NCBI GenBank assembly: GCA_030581615.1
Contig: JAKTTT010000016.1
Location: 369,116 to 433,115 of the forward strand
DNA from: Alloascoidea africana
Taxonomy: Eukaryota > Ascomycota > Alloascoideomycetes > Alloascoideales > Alloascoideaceae
DNA: 64,000 bases
Reading direction: 5' to 3'
The stretch's first letter is position 1, and the number at the start of each line of letters is the position of its first letter. The notes under the pieces are model-generated. The model ran no database searches and had not been told where the DNA came from. It was given only the letters and a program-made list of their open reading frames with translations. Shown piece by piece: positions 46,430-56,404 of the stretch. Made by a program: the position numbers and the translations under genes.

Positions 46430-46849
46430 GTATCTTACCATCACTGTGCCCACTGTAAAGACAAACTTTATTACAGATATTATCGATATTTTGTTTTTTA
46501 AGACATGGTGTTGAAATTCTTGCCTCATGAAGAGCAGAAAAAGTACTACAAGTCCAGTCTGTTGATCCAATTGAAGCCAAAATTGTCTTAAATGCATTAT
46601 CGTGGAAAATCAAAGGCCATGGCTTCTCTTTTGCTCCAAATCGCCAGACAAAACTTTCTATAAAAGTATTCTGTTCTCCATTCGCTGCTTTTTGGTGCTT
46701 GGTAACGACTCAATCCAAAACTCGCGGACAGCAATCGGCTTCCAGATGATGTTACAACGGGCAAGCTTTTGCCAAACACTACTCGTTTGGTTGTTCAAAT
46801 TTAAATTCAAATAACTAAACATTTGCATGAGGACTTCATTGGACATTTA
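46430..46849 (-). pseudogene. Decayed paralogue of the UFO1-like F-box gene
   Basis: The minus strand encodes MSNEVLMQMFSYLNLN, LARCNIIWKPIAVREFWIES and, after a frame change, SSEWRTEYFYRKFCLAIW. These align with LPDEILVRIFSYLD, NDIWEKAFVREFGVKS and SKQWKEEYAYRKFCLRKW of the intact gene at 47852-49831. After an apparent deletion of about 60 codons, STFSALHEA and LKKQNIDN..VCLYSG match STFSTLSPP and LNKQNVHDNKVSFYTG. It is therefore a truncated, frameshifted and internally deleted copy, oriented head-to-head with the functional gene about 1 kb away. Confidence 0.8.
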
Positions 46850-47851
46850 GGCGCTAAAAAAAGACTTGGTGAAAAGTGGATGACTTAAAGTAAGTTTCTT
46901 CGGGCTGCAAAGATACCACCTTGGTGTTCGTTTCTAATATTAAAACTCCTCGTGACTTAGAGACCACAAGAGATGGGTGAGATGATTTGCGTTCAAGAAG
47001 TATTAATAAGAGGAAAAGGGGGAATGCTGTCCCCTGAATCTACAGAGTCTTCAAGCATGTAACCCACTTTCATCCCGTTTGAAAACGTCTTTCTTTCGAA
47101 AGGCTGAAATTAAGGCTAGAACTTTATCATATGTCTTTTCAAAGATACCACTAGGTAGGTGATGTGAGGATTATCTGTTTGCTCTTTCGGTATCCTGATC
47201 GGTGAAATCTCTGAAGAAATGATACAATGCTTAGTAGAGCTAGACATTGATATGTGTTCTCACCCCTTTACTCTTTTTGATGTGATTTCTTTTTGTCAGA
47301 CCAGCGTGGAGGTTAAGGTGCAGATTTCTTGGCCTCTTTCTTTCACAGACGAGTATGTGACCTTATTTTTCATCCTTTTCTGTGAAGAACTTTTGAAATA
47401 TGCTGGTCTGTAATAGCTTTGCATACTTAGTTTTTTCCCCTCCTGAATCTATCTCCCTTTTCCCATTTCTTGAGCTCTCAGAGTGGTTACTTGATAAATC
47501 TCTGATTTGGTGGTAAGATAATTAAGCCGATCTTCAAGAGTGTAACATCCTTTTGGTGAATCAAACCCATCATTTCGATCCAGCTGGGTATCAAAGATTG
47601 TCACATGATCCTCTTTATCTGAAATTACAGAGCGGACTGTAAATTTTGTGCTTTCAAGATATATATTTTATCTGTTGTTTCAAGGTCCTTTCAAATTTAG
47701 TGCTCATAATGATGCTATTGGATACGGGCTCCGTCTTGGGCCTTTCGCTGTTTGGTCCTGCTATTTAAGCATCCTTTATTGCAAACGGGAAGAAGCCCAA
47801 CAACCTGCAACTGCCGCTCAGATTTCTTTGCACAGGTCCTCTTTACACAAA
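46850..47851. promoter_or_regulatory. Upstream region of the UFO1-like gene
   Basis: A 1-kb spacer between the F-box pseudogene and the functional gene. Pyrimidine-rich stretches near 47430-47470. The open frame of the gene extends upstream to 47648 without an ATG. No other gene seen. Confidence 0.5.
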
Positions 47852-49831
47852 ATGGCTTCAAATTCGAAAAATGATGCTAAACATTGTCCTTCCAGACTGG
47901 GACAGTGTAACGAAAAACCAACCCTTGACCAACTTACAGACAGTTGCTCAAAGCTGTCAGCTCAAAACTCTCCCAACCCAAACAAAGATAACAAAAGCAT
48001 AGCACAAGGGACAGAAGTACAGGCCCTGCCTGATGAAATACTGGTGCGGATATTTAGTTATCTGGATCAGCATTGCACCAACCAAGCAGGTCGTGCTTGC
48101 AGAAAGTGGGGCCAAATCGTCAATAGCAACGACATTTGGGAAAAGGCTTTTGTCCGCGAGTTTGGTGTCAAGTCTTTTCCAAGCGTCTCGAAAAGCAAAC
48201 AGTGGAAAGAGGAGTATGCTTACCGAAAGTTTTGTCTTCGGAAATGGCGCAAAGGACGACTCACTTCGCACACATTTACTGAACCTGACCCATATAACTC
48301 TATTCATCTCTTTGAAACTGACTTCAAAAATGATCGCATAGTCACATTTTCATTTATAACCGGTGAGGCTGATATCATTGAACTACAAAAGCAGACAGTT
48401 TCTCTAAGAACGCATTCTACATACCCGGTTCATTTCGTGTCTTCGTGCAATGCCCTAGTCCTTGAAAGCAAAGACGGCACATTAGAGGTAATTATACTAT
48501 CTCGAGGCAAACCCACAAGTTCTACTTTCAGCACGCTCTCACCGCCCCATGTGAACAGATTTTCAAGCTTATGTCTCAACAAGCAAAACGTCCACGATAA
48601 CAAAGTTTCATTTTATACTGGAGACCGGGCAGGTAGAGTACATGCTTGGGATCTCAAAAGTAGCAAAATGCTTGCGGAATGGCAATTAGAAACAGGGGGC
48701 AAAGCTATCTCCCATATTTGTGCAGATTTTAAGGGCTCTGTTGTGGCTAGAGACAGAGCGGGACATTTGTTTTACAAGACATCATTCAGTGACGATTTCG
48801 TTCTAGCAGTTTCCAAAGAACACCTCTTTTATCCACCCCAGAAGAGAAGCAACTATTATTTCATATTTCAGGTAGACTTTGCAGCAGGATACTGTATAAT
48901 AGGGAAGGGAAATGACATTATTCGATATGATATGAACCAAAGCCAAGATGGGGTTCCCAAATGGACTTCACAGATTCTAAAGCTTGACGTCGCACTTGGC
49001 AAGGAAAACAAACAGCTCATTGTCTTGAGTTCAATTGATGAGACATCACTTCTGACCTACGATAAATCACTTGTTGGTGGAGATGCTTGTTTCGCCACCG
49101 TGCTGGTTGAAACTGGTGAAATTGTCATATTTGACATTCGTCAACAGACCGAAGATGAATGGTTGAAGCCAGCAGTCATTATTCGAAATCCTGTTTCGGA
49201 TATAACAGGCAGCTTTCTCTATTCAGTTTTTGAATATATGAACATATTCGCCATTGTGAATACATCTTTGGTTATTTTGGTCGGCTTTCGGGATGAGTAC
49301 AATGGCGGGGAAACAGTTGTGTATGACACACTCACTGGAACCAAAATACTTTCGTTTCGCACTAAAGGGCCCCGAAATGTTTTCATTAGCCCCGATAATC
49401 TGAAGGTAATGAAACATGAAGCAAATTTTATTAGATTAGACGACAATCTTGAGTCAGGCACAGGTGCTATTGCTCTGGATGGTAGGACAATCCAATACTT
49501 TTGTTTTGGGGAGAACTGCCGAGTAGAAAAGGGCGCATTCAATAAGAAAGCCAATGATGCTTCAAAAAAAGGAGGCATTAGAGCAGGAAAACCTGACAAG
49601 CAGAAAAAGAAGAGGGAGCTTGCCTTGGAGGTGGATGAGTTGGATGATGAGCTTGAGCTTACAAGAGAAGATCAGGTTTATAAAGTGGATGAAGATTGTT
49701 CGAGTGATGAAGAAGACAAAGAGTTCCGTTCAAGTGAGTCTACTACCTCTCATAATCCAGCCTTCGGATCAGAGGCGTCGTTTGAAGAAGAACTTGAGAT
49801 TGCTCTTCGCAACTCTGTTCTGGAACAGTAG
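47852..49831 (+). CDS. UFO1: UFO1-like F-box protein with WD-like repeats and C-terminal UIM
   Basis: Single exon, 659 aa from ATG 47852; the open frame extends upstream only from a GTG. An F-box starts at residue 59 (LPDEILVRIFSYLDQ ... NDIWEKAFVREFG). The middle (residues ~130-560) contains beta-propeller-like repeats such as KVSFYTGDRAGRVHAWDLK and SHICADFKGSVVARDRAGHLFYK. The C-terminus is acidic with a ubiquitin-interacting-motif-like helix FEEELEIALRNSVLEQ. S. cerevisiae Ufo1 (668 aa) has the same order: F-box, WD repeats, then UIMs. It is an SCF adaptor for turnover of the HO endonuclease and Rad30. Only one UIM is evident here, against three in S. cerevisiae. The symbol is assigned by architecture. 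Confidence 0.75.
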   Translation: MASNSKNDAKHCPSRLGQCNEKPTLDQLTDSCSKLSAQNSPNPNKDNKSIAQGTEVQALPDEILVRIFSYLDQHCTNQAGRACRKWGQIVNSNDIWEKAFVREFGVKSFPSVSKSKQWKEEYAYRKFCLRKWRKGRLTSHTFTEPDPYNSIHLFETDFKNDRIVTFSFITGEADIIELQKQTVSLRTHSTYPVHFVSSCNALVLESKDGTLEVIILSRGKPTSSTFSTLSPPHVNRFSSLCLNKQNVHDNKVSFYTGDRAGRVHAWDLKSSKMLAEWQLETGGKAISHICADFKGSVVARDRAGHLFYKTSFSDDFVLAVSKEHLFYPPQKRSNYYFIFQVDFAAGYCIIGKGNDIIRYDMNQSQDGVPKWTSQILKLDVALGKENKQLIVLSSIDETSLLTYDKSLVGGDACFATVLVETGEIVIFDIRQQTEDEWLKPAVIIRNPVSDITGSFLYSVFEYMNIFAIVNTSLVILVGFRDEYNGGETVVYDTLTGTKILSFRTKGPRNVFISPDNLKVMKHEANFIRLDDNLESGTGAIALDGRTIQYFCFGENCRVEKGAFNKKANDASKKGGIRAGKPDKQKKKRELALEVDELDDELELTREDQVYKVDEDCSSDEEDKEFRSSESTTSHNPAFGSEASFEEELEIALRNSVLEQ

Positions 49832-50686
49832 TTATTGGTAATTGTTGGCGATGAACATGCACACACAATGCACCATTTGGGGTTTTGGGGGTTGGTTACC
49901 TCAACTTTTCTTTCCTTGGGATTGTTGTCCTCCATTTTTTCTTTTCTTGGTCTTTTCCAGTCTGTTTGTTGTCTCTCATCCAGAGATATTGATGTATAAA
50001 TAGTAATATATTTCCGATCGGTTTCTAGGATGGTAAAATTCAGATTCCTCCGTTTTCTTTCATTCTTGATCATCTTCTTTCATGGATTGGTCATATCCTT
50101 TGCCTCCACCTCGGGAATCGCCCAAGATGCATTTTAGAGTCGAGGAATTTATGTCTCTACTTGCAAAGCAGCTTCAAAGCTCTCGGTCCCGATAGAAATA
50201 ATTAAGGATCGTTATAGTTGGAATTTCTTTCGTTTTGCTAGAAACAGCAGATCACCACTGAACATCACAATCACACAACTTGTAGTTACTTCTTCGACTG
50301 AATACATCGAGCTTTCAATCCTGGCAAAATCTTGATGATCGCTTAAAGGAAAACTCCTTTTGATTAATTATGTGGGGAACTATAAATGCCAACATAGGAG
50401 TTTTACACATTTTTCTGTAGCTTTGCCGAGTTGAAGAGTTTAAAAAGAGTCAGAATACATGGGACTCTTCCAATTCCGAGTTTTGTAGAAACTGTCCTTG
50501 GTCTGTCCCAATATTCTCCATGAGAAGATGGTTGAATTCCAAAAGACGGTTTGCTGAGCCAGAGTAGAACAAACCTGAGCGATTGTGGTGAGTAACATAT
50601 GACTCTTTGATTGGTGAAACGAAGCTCACCAGAAGTGTCATTAATAACAGAACTATTGAAGTTGAAAATTTTAAAATCAAAAATTG
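49832..50686. other. Intergenic, UFO1-like gene to tRNA-Ser
   Basis: An 855-bp spacer with T-rich 3' UTR-like sequence (49900-50080) and no recognisable gene. Small antisense ORFs are not conserved-looking. Confidence 0.55.
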
Positions 50687-50768
50687 GGCACTATGGCCGA
50701 GCGGTTAAGGCGAAAGATTAGAAATCTTTTGGGATTTTCCCGCGCAGGTTCGAGTCCTGCTGGTGTCG
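50687..50768 (+). tRNA. tS(AGA): tRNA-Ser (anticodon AGA), intronless
   Basis: An 82-nt class II tRNA. The acceptor stem GGCACTA pairs with TGGTGTC plus discriminator G. The A box is TGGCCGAGCGG, the anticodon loop TT-AGA-AA has AGA at 50720-50722 inside stem AAAGA/TCTTT, a variable arm follows, and the B box is GGTTCGAGTCC. It is nearly identical to S. cerevisiae tRNA-Ser(AGA). The downstream TTTCTTTTT serves as Pol III terminator. It decodes UCU and, via inosine, UCC and UCA. Confidence 0.97.
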
Positions 50769-50929
50769 AAGAAAGTTTCTTTTTGCTATGATACTGAATC
50801 CTGAAATCAGGTTTGTAATTTTTCAATGGATTGAGAATGAACAGTATTACATGCTTTTTTTAAAGATTTTTCTTGTTTTTGTTTTTTATCGCTTGTATTA
50901 CAGCACCCAGGCTATTTAGACTAGACAAC
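50769..50929. other. tRNA 3' flank with Pol III terminator-like T runs
   Basis: T-rich sequence after tRNA-Ser, including several runs of five or more T at 50777-50887. Confidence 0.6.
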
Positions 50930-51660
50930 GTACTCCTTTTACTCGTCCGAAAGGGGCACTCTGAAACTTTAGGGAGCCTGAACTTTCTTCGCTTTATAAC
51001 TGCTCTTCTGGCTTTATCTGGGGCAAGAAAAATGAAGTAACCTACAAGACGGCCCGTGCCTGACCCTTGCGTCGCAACTAATCCGCTAATGAGTTAGCTC
51101 ATATTAGTAGGTTAGGTGTTTGGGTTACCCACTCCATGCCTTCGTCTGTAGAAATCTACAGCGTGGGTAGGTTCTCCTGGTTGAGCATTTCTGGTGTGCG
51201 CTGGATAAGATCCAAACCGCTTCCTTTCCTCCCTTTCTGCCCACAAAGGGCATTCCATGACCTCGTGGTCATAGCTGGGTTTAAAGATCTTAGACAATGT
51301 TTTATGCATATTAGGTTACCCGACTATCTTATCCGTCTGTCTGATAGCAAGCCATGTTGTGTTGTCTTTTATATTATAGTCCTATATTCTAACATGCTCG
51401 TCCGTGATAGCATAGGACTCTAAGCGGGTTATCATTTTTCCGTGGTTACTGGTGACAACTAGAACCAGTTTCACCTTTATACCAGCCTGTAGGTTCTAAA
51501 ACCTCTGAAAACTTCCTTCGCCAGCTCAGAGGAAACCCCCTGCCACCCATTCTCTTGTAACCAGTCTTTGGCTTTCTTGGGAATGTGGAGGGAGAACACC
51601 CGTTCGGGCCGATAGCAAGCTATACAGGGACGACTTTCTGTGTTCTTAGACTAGAAGATT
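50930..51660. ncRNA. Candidate structured non-coding RNA, identity and strand unknown
   Basis: Sequence here is less AT-rich than its flanks, lacks ORFs and is dense in potential stems. These include TACCCAC/GTGGGTA (51126-51132 with 51163-51169) enclosing CTGTAG/CTACAG (51146-51151 with 51156-51161), ATGACC/GGTCAT with a 4-nt loop (51257-51272), AGTCCTAT/ATAGGACT (51378-51385 with 51412-51419), CCTCTGA/TCAGAGG (51502-51508 with 51526-51532) and a bulged CTAATGAG stem (51086-51107). I compared it by eye with U1-U6, U3, SRP, RNase P and RNase MRP landmarks and found no secure match. Telomerase RNA or a long divergent snRNA or RNase P RNA remain possible. The strand is not determined. Confidence 0.35.
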
Positions 51661-52298
51661 AGTTGAATACAGGAATCGATTCACCTAAGCCGCAACTGTT
51701 GATACTAACTATTCTTCAATGATTTGCTAGCAAATTTGAAAAGAAATGTGTTTTGAACAAGATCACATATGTGCCCCGAAATATTTTTAATCTGGCTTCC
51801 TCGTTGAACCTTCTATCTCCATAGTAAAAAAGTAGGGGTGTTGAAATTCCTTATAGATCTGAAGCGCTGGTATCTTTATGCATAAAGAGTATGGGTGATG
51901 TTCAGTAACAATTTATATACAATCAGCGCTTTCAGAATACATAGATAAGACCCGGATGAAAAGAGTATTGCATATTCTATATCAATTCTTTGGGGCTCAC
52001 CATGCCAATGAAACTGGGAAAGCTGCTCTTCCAATCCATACATAGCAGCTCTACTATTTTAACCTAAACTAAAAACCAAGTATGTATTTAGTTCAAGAAA
52101 TCACAACTAGAGACAAGCCCAAAAGATGTGAGGATGAGTTCGGAGGTAAGCGGCGAGAGAACCGTTAAATTAATCTGTGCAGCCAGTAAGCCCGATAAAG
52201 TCCTCCGCATTATCAACCTTGCCCGAGACCAACCTTACCTTTATTAATCTCGAACGCCAAGTTCTTTCCCACTTTCTTTCTTCCCCCACACACTTGCA
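51661..52298. promoter_or_regulatory. Upstream region of CPS1
   Basis: A 638-bp spacer before CPS1, ending in a pyrimidine-rich leader (TTTCTTTCTTCCCCC). No gene seen. Confidence 0.55.
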
Positions 52299-54062
52299 AT
52301 GCCTGAAAAACAATATCTAAAACTGGAAAAAAACATACCGCTTCCTCAAACTGCTCCTGTAGCGAAAAAAGCAGCAAGATCTCATCTGTGTGTGGTCATT
52401 ACTTTGTTCTGCGGTCTGTTAGTTTTAACATTCATTAGGTCCCAACGGACCTGTTTGCACCACGGAAGAGATGCATTCGCAGCTGAAGAATTGTGCCCTA
52501 TTTACCCCAAAATTGTGCCCGATGAATACAAATTCTCCGATGCTACAGTAAATCGAATCCTTTTTGCTTCAGATTTTCGTCTTGGTTCTATTGAAAAACT
52601 TTCAAAAGCAGTTCAAGTTGACACCCAAGTTGGAGATTCCAACGGGCCAGTTGGAACGGACCCTGCTTGGGACAGATTTGCAAATTTCCACAAATATCTT
52701 GAGTCTACATTCCCTTCTGTTTATGCAAACCTAAGGGTTGATAAAGTGAATACCTACGGCTTGGTGTTTACATGGGAGGGCAGCAACGGGTCGCTAAAGC
52801 CAATCTTGTTGACTGCACATCAGGACGTTGTTCCCGTGGACCCTCTTGTCTATGATCAATGGAAACACCATCCGTTTTCTGGATACTATGATGGCTCCCA
52901 CTTGTGGGGAAGAGGCGTGTCGGACTGTAAGAATTTGCTAGTAGGCTTGATGGAGTCTGTTGAAATTCTTTTGGCCGAAGGGTTCCGACCTTCTCGAACA
53001 GTCATCTTGGCCTTTGGGTTTGATGAAGAATCCTCGGGCCCACAAGGAGCTGCACAGATTTCCAAATTCTTGCTTGAGCGACATGGAGAAGACTCGATTT
53101 TCGCCATAATTGATGAAGGTACCGGAATAACCAAAGTTGGCGGACGCTTGTTTGGAATGGCTGGAACCGGCGAAAAAGGCTATGTTAATTCACAAATCAC
53201 GCTGACCATAGCGGGCGGCCATTCTTCTGTTCCTCCTCCTCATACTGGCATTGGAATTGCTGCTGAATTAATTTCCAGCATTGAAAACAACCCTTTTGAG
53301 CCGAAATTGGCACCCACAAATCCAACCTTGAACTATTGGCAGTGCATCGCCAAACATGCCCCTGTGCTAGATAGAGAGCTCCGAAATAACATCTTACAGG
53401 CAGCTTGGGACAAGAACGCTAAAGAAAAACTGATTGAATTTTTGAGCAGTGATAGAATGACAAAAGCATTGGTGGAAACAACCCAAGCAGTAGATATTAT
53501 TCATGGCGGTATAAAATCCAACGCTTTGCCCGAGTTTATCTCCATAATTGTTAACAGCAGAATTGCGGTGGAATCAAGTGTAGCAGAGACCACTAACAAG
53601 TTTGTGAAGGACATTAAAACTATTGCTGGGAAATATGGAATCGGGCTTGAGGTTAATGGCGAAACAGTTATTTCCCAAGACGTTCCGGATAACGGCGTTT
53701 TCAACCTCACATTGCCAAATACACTGGAACCTGCTCCCTTGTCACCAATTTCCGGAAGCTCATGGGAACTCTTATCCGGTACAGTTCGTCACTTGTATGA
53801 AGATGCAGTTCTCCCAGTCTTGGAGCCTTCCCTGGCTGACGAGCCCGTGATTGTGGCACCTGCGGTCATGTCTGGGAATACTGATACGCAAAGGTACTGG
53901 AGCCTAAGTCCAAATATTTACCGGTTCACTCCGGTTTGGGCCGATCTGATGAAAACCAATATTCACAAAGTTGATGAGAACATCGACTTCAACACACATT
54001 TGCAAATCATTGCTTTTTTCCATGAGTACATTCTAAACGCCGATGCTCTGGAAAGCAATTAA
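52299..54062 (+). CDS. CPS1: Vacuolar carboxypeptidase S (M20 family)
   Basis: Single exon, 587 aa. A short cytosolic tail with several lysines precedes one TM segment (residues ~30-46, CVVITLFCGLLVLTFI), the type II signal-anchor layout of Cps1. The M20 core follows: metal ligand motif LTAHQDVVPV (H174, D176), GRGVSDCK (D209), catalytic FDEESSG (E243/E244), a dimerisation domain with GGHSSVPPPHTG, and a late metal-binding region near FTPVWADL and NTHLQIIAFFHEYI. Cps1 is a zinc exopeptidase sorted to the vacuole by the multivesicular body route after ubiquitination of its N-terminal lysines; it releases amino acids from peptides with C-terminal glycine and others. Length fits the family (~576 aa). 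Confidence 0.93.
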   Translation: MPEKQYLKLEKNIPLPQTAPVAKKAARSHLCVVITLFCGLLVLTFIRSQRTCLHHGRDAFAAEELCPIYPKIVPDEYKFSDATVNRILFASDFRLGSIEKLSKAVQVDTQVGDSNGPVGTDPAWDRFANFHKYLESTFPSVYANLRVDKVNTYGLVFTWEGSNGSLKPILLTAHQDVVPVDPLVYDQWKHHPFSGYYDGSHLWGRGVSDCKNLLVGLMESVEILLAEGFRPSRTVILAFGFDEESSGPQGAAQISKFLLERHGEDSIFAIIDEGTGITKVGGRLFGMAGTGEKGYVNSQITLTIAGGHSSVPPPHTGIGIAAELISSIENNPFEPKLAPTNPTLNYWQCIAKHAPVLDRELRNNILQAAWDKNAKEKLIEFLSSDRMTKALVETTQAVDIIHGGIKSNALPEFISIIVNSRIAVESSVAETTNKFVKDIKTIAGKYGIGLEVNGETVISQDVPDNGVFNLTLPNTLEPAPLSPISGSSWELLSGTVRHLYEDAVLPVLEPSLADEPVIVAPAVMSGNTDTQRYWSLSPNIYRFTPVWADLMKTNIHKVDENIDFNTHLQIIAFFHEYILNADALESN

Positions 54063-54191
54063 ATAGGATTAGTAATGTCACATACTTTGTAACTCTAAAT
54101 ACATGCAAAGTTCACAATTCGCCATGTTGACAGGCATATAGCGCAATGGCGAGTTCGCTGTTAGCAGTATTGGGCGCTTTTACCGCCATGC

Positions 54192-54817
54192 ATGAGAGCT
54201 TCTCCTCCCATCTGCGAACATTATAAAGCCTTTATCACAGCACTAGTGGGAACAATAGAGATGGGAAGAGAACCTCCATATCCCGTTAAAACGGACAAGT
54301 TTCCTTTTCCTCCTGAGATCACCTTTTACGATATCCATGTGTACTTCAACGGGAACTATGGTCCATCAAAAGCAGAATCACTAGCTCTACGCAAAAAGCT
54401 ATATGAAGATTTCGGGAAGGAGATCGATGAGGGTATAATAATTGTGAAAGCCTGGGATAAAAGAATCGGGCCACATCCTGTTGATGTTTGGGAATTTGAT
54501 TTCGGCAGTACTGAACTATTTGCCCGTCTCGTTCCTTGGTAAGAGTGTTCTTATCGGTTTGGTTGGTATGTAAAACAAGACGACTAACTGCTGAGCTTCT
54601 TAGGGTCACTCTCAATCATGGAAACTTGTCTGTTCTTATCCACCCCAACACCAAAGATAGCTACAAAGATCACACAAATCATGCATTGTGGCTCGGTGTT
54701 CCTGTGCCTCTTTCTTTGCAGATGCTTCTACCAGGAGGTGCCGACCCAAATCAGTTTCGTCCGACAGCTGAAGATTACGCTGCCGCTCATCAGAAAGGGA
54801 AACTCGAGTCAAGTTAG
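54192..54817 (+). CDS. DOPA 4,5-dioxygenase-family protein (two exons)
   Basis: Exons 54192-54538 and 54604-54817, 186 aa. The 65-nt intron has donor GTAAGA, a perfect GACTAAC branch site (54582-54588) and a TAG acceptor, and splits a TGG codon to give ARLVPW followed by VTLNHGNLSVLIHP. The fold signature is FYDIHVYFNGNY, IGPHPVDVWEFDF, NLSVLIHPNT and KDHTNHALWLG, with conserved histidines that could bind iron. Characterised members of the family open the catechol ring of DOPA, as in betalain pigment synthesis in basidiomycetes. Most ascomycete homologues have no assigned substrate, so the role here is open. An internal ATG (MGREPPYPV, 54261) could be the true start and would give 163 aa. Confidence 0.82.
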
Positions 54818-55165
54818 TTAGTATGGCAATTGCCATTCTATATAAATTATTTCTACGAATTGAAGTGTTCTTATGGCTTTCCCCAGAGATGTCAAACCAA
54901 GGAATTTGATGTCATGAAAATACTTAAATGGATGTTTATTTACTAATGCCCGAGATGCTTTTACATTGAAAAAAGTATTTTGCAGGTAAAACCATCATTT
55001 CTCCATTTCATTACATTGTTTTTAAGGGCGCAATATACAGTCAAGTAAATTCTTGCTAACTTTGCTTTGGCTTTGGCTTTGTGGATGTGTCTTCATGTTC
55101 AAACTTTTGTAGTGGATTGATATGGCTTCGTAAATTAGATAACATTAAGTGGTCACTCTAACAAT
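54818..55165. other. Intergenic between convergent dioxygenase gene and RPL26
   Basis: A 348-bp AT-rich 3'-3' spacer. Nothing recognised. Confidence 0.6.
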
Positions 55166-55722
55166 TTACTCGACATCAACGCCGCCTTTCCTCTTTAAGA
55201 TAGCTTTTCTATCTTTGTCGAGCTTCAACTTGGTAATAACGACTTTAGAAGGATGGATGTTCAAAGGAACACTGACACCATTTGCCTTTTCCTTGGACAA
55301 CTTTTCCACCTGAATGCCAAACTTCAATCTATAGACCTGGCTGACTTTACCCTCGTGGCCCTTCTTAGATCCCCGAACGACCAGAACTTCATCATCTTTG
55401 CGGATAGGAATCGATCGAACCTTGTACTGTTCTCTTAGTTCTTTTGATAGAGGAGCTGAAAGTATTGTGCGACGAACGGAAGAGGGAGCATTGAAGTGGG
55501 CATATCGAGCCTTTCTTCTCGAGCTGGAAACGTCTAAAATACAGTTAGTTGGCTATTCATGTTGTGATTCCGGATCAGGCTTCTAGACATAATCAAGCCA
55601 TTGTGGAGCTATTCCTGAAATGTCTGACGTGCTCCAAATCGATAGTTCAATACCAATATGTCTCGAAATCCTGAAAAAGAATAAGAATATCATGCTTGCT
55701 TACCTTGTGATAATTTAGCCAT
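55166..55722 (-). CDS. RPL26: 60S ribosomal protein L26 (uL24), two exons
   Basis: A 19-nt first exon (55722-55704) encodes MAKLSQ plus one base. A 170-nt intron (55534-55703, donor GTAAGC, CTAAC branch close to the TAG acceptor) separates it from exon 2 (55533-55166). Total 128 aa. The split codon GAC gives [20 protein letters not shown], against MAKQSLDVSSDRRKARKAYF in S. cerevisiae. The KOW region follows: [20 protein letters not shown], then [37 protein letters not shown] and KRKGGVDVE. The long intron after a tiny first exon is the usual ribosomal-protein gene pattern. L26 sits by the peptide exit tunnel. It is divergent from the AVT-like gene; the shared upstream region carries Cbf1- and Tbf1-type sites. 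Confidence 0.96.
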
Positions 55723-56404
55723 GTCTATTTAGATTGAAACCGTCGCTAGTGATTGATTTTCCTATCGAAACAACCAAGTTGAAGATGCCTACACAGTAAA
55801 GAGTTCCAGACTCAAATTTACACAAGAGACTGAAATATCCAAAAGGGAAATATCTTTTCCAAAGCCCTTTGTTTCATCACGTGAACAACCCTAACACTCC
55901 TTGAATACTTTTCAATGTGTTACGAGTCGCCAAATAGAAGACATAAAATAAACAGTAATCATTCAGATAATGCATAGTCAGGTTAATCACATATTCCCTC
56001 GGATATCTCAGTTCATCATCAAAGTCGACAGAAGATTGTGGAACCACCTAGACAAAGAACAAACCATGCAAGTCTTCAGTTTCTTGGAAATCAATATGGG
56101 GTAGCAATCTCAAAACTCTTTCCTTAAAACCCGTTTCTATCAGACCTGTGCCTGACAGATGAAAACACAAGCTAGCAAAGCCTGGGTGCAAAGCTTCACC
56201 GGCCAGTCAAAATTGACGGTGAGCACGCAATATCTATTTTTCGTGCACAAGCTGCACATGTACGCTTTGGGTTGCACCAACTCTAAGTAATCAGAGGCTG
56301 CAAATCCATAATAGAATACCCGCCATCCAAACTCCAAAACTCTCGTTGTCATCGCCTTCACCACTGTTGGAACTCCACTTGCTCAGTCAGCCCTGCTCAC
56401 AGTT
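55723..56404. promoter_or_regulatory. Divergent promoter region, RPL26 / AVT-like transporter
   Basis: A 682-bp region between divergent starts, containing the Cbf1/Tbf1 motif pair on the RPL26 side. A short antisense ORF (56140-56364) has no conserved features. Confidence 0.65.
55877..55894. promoter_or_regulatory. Cbf1 E-box and adjacent Tbf1-type site of RPL26
   Basis: TCACGTGA (55877-55884) is followed by AACCCTAA (55887-55894), the complement of the TTAGGGTT Tbf1 core, about 155-172 bp upstream of the RPL26 ATG. In many yeasts outside Saccharomyces, Cbf1 and Tbf1 rather than Rap1 drive ribosomal-protein genes. Confidence 0.6.

Noticed and set aside
51080-51107. Resemblance of a short stretch to the E. 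coli lac promoter/operator flank used in vectors
   Set aside because: Only about 15 nt match and the flanks are unrelated; best explained as an imperfect inverted repeat, not vector contamination.
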